Assembly: GCF_000002425.4 (NCBI RefSeq)
Contig: NC_037256.1
Location: 3,633,774-3,697,773, forward strand
Length of the DNA stretch: 64,000 bases
Direction: 5' to 3'
Source: Physcomitrium patens
Lineage: Eukaryota > Streptophyta > Bryopsida > Funariales > Funariaceae
The translations under genes and the position numbers were made by a program. Of this stretch, positions 61,432 through 64,000 are shown piece after piece. The notes below the pieces were generated by a model that was not told where the DNA came from, did not search any database, and saw only the letters and a list, made by a program, of their open reading frames with translations. How positions within the stretch are numbered: position 1 is the first letter of the stretch; each line of letters starts with the position of its first letter.

Positions 61432-64000
61432 CTCTTCAACGTCATAACTACAAAGAAGCTACAAACAAGGATTGAAAGTAGAATGTTATCTTGCTTAGAT
61501 CTTGTTTCATTTATAAAAAAGATTTTCATCTTGATTTTGATGGATATCATCGATGAAAAGCGTCCACCACCTTTGCTGCATTTGCAAGATTCTTTATTGG
61601 CTCCTATGTGCATTTACTAATATCATATCCATGCAAATAGATAAGATATTCCAATTTATTTTGGCATCGCCTTAAATCTAAGACTTCTTCCACTTCAAAC
61701 TCTTCATTATTGTCCACTTCTATAGGAGGAGGTAGAACTTGTCTTCTTCTTAGTATGCCCAATATCTTATATGGTTGAAGAAGAGACATGTAGAATATTA
61801 GATGGATTTTCATTGACTCTTGTAGGTGTAAAAGGTATACAACATGATTGATTTGTGTAGAATAGAAAATGGTCTAAGCCTTTGATAGTCCAACTTATCA
61901 CAAGAACAAGTGGTCTTGATATTACAACAAAGTAATCATATCTTATCATTCATGTGGAATGGTGGTTATTCCTTTCGATAGACATCCGCATTGATCTTTT
62001 ATTGTTCTTGAGCTTCTTTTAACTATGCCTTCATTGTTGCATGTAGCTGTGATAAATGGTTTACCAAATCTTTTGCCGCAAGATTATCAGCTTTTGAAAA
62101 GTCAAAAGTATCGAGTCGTGGATGATAACCATAATTGACAAAGAAAGATATTTATTTTGTAGAAGAATGTATTATATTATCATAAGAAAATTCTGCTAAT
62201 GGCAAAAGAGTTGTCCAATCATCTTGTTGGTAGTTGATGGTACATCTTAAATACTACTTCAAAACTTTATTAATACGCTCCGTTTGTCCATCAGTTTGAA
62301 GATAGAATGTCGAAGATAGTTTTATATCTACTTTTAGAATCTTGAAAAGAGTCTGCCAAAATCTTGATACAAATTGAGTTCACCTATCTGATATAATATC
62401 TTGAAATAATCCATGATGGTGATAGATATTGTTAAGAAAGAGCTTAGCTGTTTCTTCACCTGTGATGGATTTTGTACATGGTACAACATGTGCCATCTTG
62501 GTAAAATGATCCACTATCACGAATATAGAGTCATAAGAACCTGAGATTGAAAGATCTGTGATAAAATCCATAGAAACAGAAAACCATGGTTGTTCTGGAA
62601 TGGGTAATGGCTGAAGAAGTCAATAAGATCAATGACGAGGAGTTTTTGATATTGAGAAAATATCACAAGATTGTAAAAAATCTTTGATTGCCTTCATCAT
62701 TGGGAACTACCAAAAATCTATGGATATTAGTTCCAAAGTTTTATTGTACCTAAAATGTCATGTTGTTGGAAAGTCATGACGAGCTTGAAGAACACATATG
62801 GAGTTTCACCTTCTTGAACATATAGGCATTCCTCGAAATATAATAAATTGTTCTTGAATTCAAACTTGGAAGTATCATGAGACTTTGAAGGGTTTTCTTT
62901 AATATCACGAATAAGAGGATTAAAAGACATATTTGACTGAACTTGCTTAATGAAACTTGAATCAACAGTTAGTGTTGATTTCATTGCTCGAAGATAAAGA
63001 TGCTTTGACTTCAAGAGAATTATCCATTGTTGATTGAAAGTAGCATTTCCTTCCTTTGATATAAAGTAACATTGTTTAGAGAGTGTATCTGACAAACCTT
63101 GTTGTTTTTTTGGTCAATAAGTAATCTTGAATTCGAATCTTCACAAAAATATACTCCAACGGGCTTGGCGACGATTCAAAACACATGTTGATACAAAAAA
63201 TTCAAGATTCTTGTGATCCGTATACACTGTCACTAGGCTAGAAGCACCTTCTAAATAATGGTGCCATTCTTGAAACAAATCCACGATTGCAAGAAGTTCT
63301 TTTTCGTGGATCTTAAAAATTATTCTCGTCTGTTGAAATTCTTTTGGAATGAAAAGCTATTGGATGAAGTTTGTTATCTATTCCTATTTGTGACAATACG
63401 ACACTCAAAGAAAAGTCTAATGCATCTCTTTCCATAAAAAATGGCTTACAAAAATCGATGCAATATAAAATTGGTGCAGATACAAAGGTTATCTTCAAAG
63501 CTTAAAATGCGTCTTCTAATTCTTGATTTTATTAAAGTTTGTCTTTAAAAGTCAAATGTGTAAGTGGAGCTATAACTTGACAAAAGTCTTTAATAAAGAT
63601 GTGATAGTAGTTGGCAAATCCCAAAAAGCATTGGACATCTCTTACCATTTTGGAGATCTTCCAATCCATATTAGTTTGAACTTTCTTAGGATCAATCATA
63701 AGTCCATTATTTGAATTGATGTATCTTAAGAAGTTGATTTGAGTAGTGTGAAATACACACTTTTTCTATCTTGGCATAGAGTCCCACATCTCTTAATTTA
63801 TGTAATACATGATAAACATGAAGTTCATGTTCTTCTATGTTCTTAGAATAGATTAAGATGTCGTTTAGGTAACAAACAACAAAATCATCTAAATACTCCC
63901 AAAAGACATCAATCAATAGATGTTGGAATGTTGCTGGTGCATTTGTAAGTCCAAAAGGCATGATGTTGTATTTGAAATGTCCATACCTTATTCGAAACAT

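Larger units (their letters stand above)
60414..64000 (-). mobile_element. Element D: Ty3/gypsy chromovirus, 3' part, cut by window edge
   Basis: Same family as A-C but on the minus strand. In element order from the right edge: reverse transcriptase (about 63700-64000), RNase H (about 63100-63500), integrase (about 62150-62900, with DRGTQF-like and DHFTKMAHV segments), chromodomain (about 61620-61740), extra 3' open-frame region (about 61007-61431) and the 3' LTR. The U5 part of its LTR resembles A more than B or C. Broken, with many breaks. The 5' half lies outside the window. Confidence 0.93.

Overview
The window is nuclear DNA from a land plant. The host genes have short GT-AG introns and plant-type family members, and the gaps between genes are AT-rich and full of retrotransposons. 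Chromodomain Ty3/gypsy elements of this kind, together with the gene structures, suggest a moss or another non-seed plant. That placement is an inference; the species cannot be fixed from sequence reading alone.

Layout. (1) 123-1087 (-): the first three coding exons of an ABCB/P-glycoprotein-type transporter that runs off the left edge. (2) 1088-6559: gene-poor spacer with one short protein-like relic. (3) 6560-11242 (-): a complete four-exon gene for splicing factor 3B subunit 3 (SF3B3/SAP130, 1214 aa), with a 10-bp-periodic CpG-bearing array just upstream. (4) 12438-31575 (+): a three-layer nest of Ty3/gypsy chromoviruses of one family. Element A contains B, and B contains C. Each is about 6.37-6.39 kb net, each has 5-bp target duplications, and LTR divergence falls from A (about 10%) to B (about 2.7%) to C (about 2%). 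(5) 31576-about 43300: very AT-rich spacer with microsatellites, homopolymers and decayed dispersed repeats. (6) 43848-46968 (+): a complete four-exon SLY1 gene (Sec1/Munc18 family, 625 aa). (7) 49654-57270 (-): a complete 21-exon SAPS-domain gene (PP6 regulatory subunit, 848 aa), convergent with SLY1. (8) 57271-58560: GC-rich upstream island. (9) 60414-64000 (-): the 3' part of a fourth element of the same retrotransposon family, in the opposite orientation and cut by the right edge.

The host genes are unrelated housekeeping functions (membrane transport, pre-mRNA splicing, ER-Golgi fusion, phosphatase regulation) and do not look co-regulated. The most interesting biology is in the retrotransposon family. 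First, the predicted RNA 5' end is complementary to an 11-nt site just after the 5' LTR, which suggests self-primed reverse transcription of the Tf1/sushi type rather than tRNA priming. Second, an extra open frame of about 141 codons lies between the chromodomain and the 3' LTR in all four copies. Third, the family has repeatedly inserted into itself.
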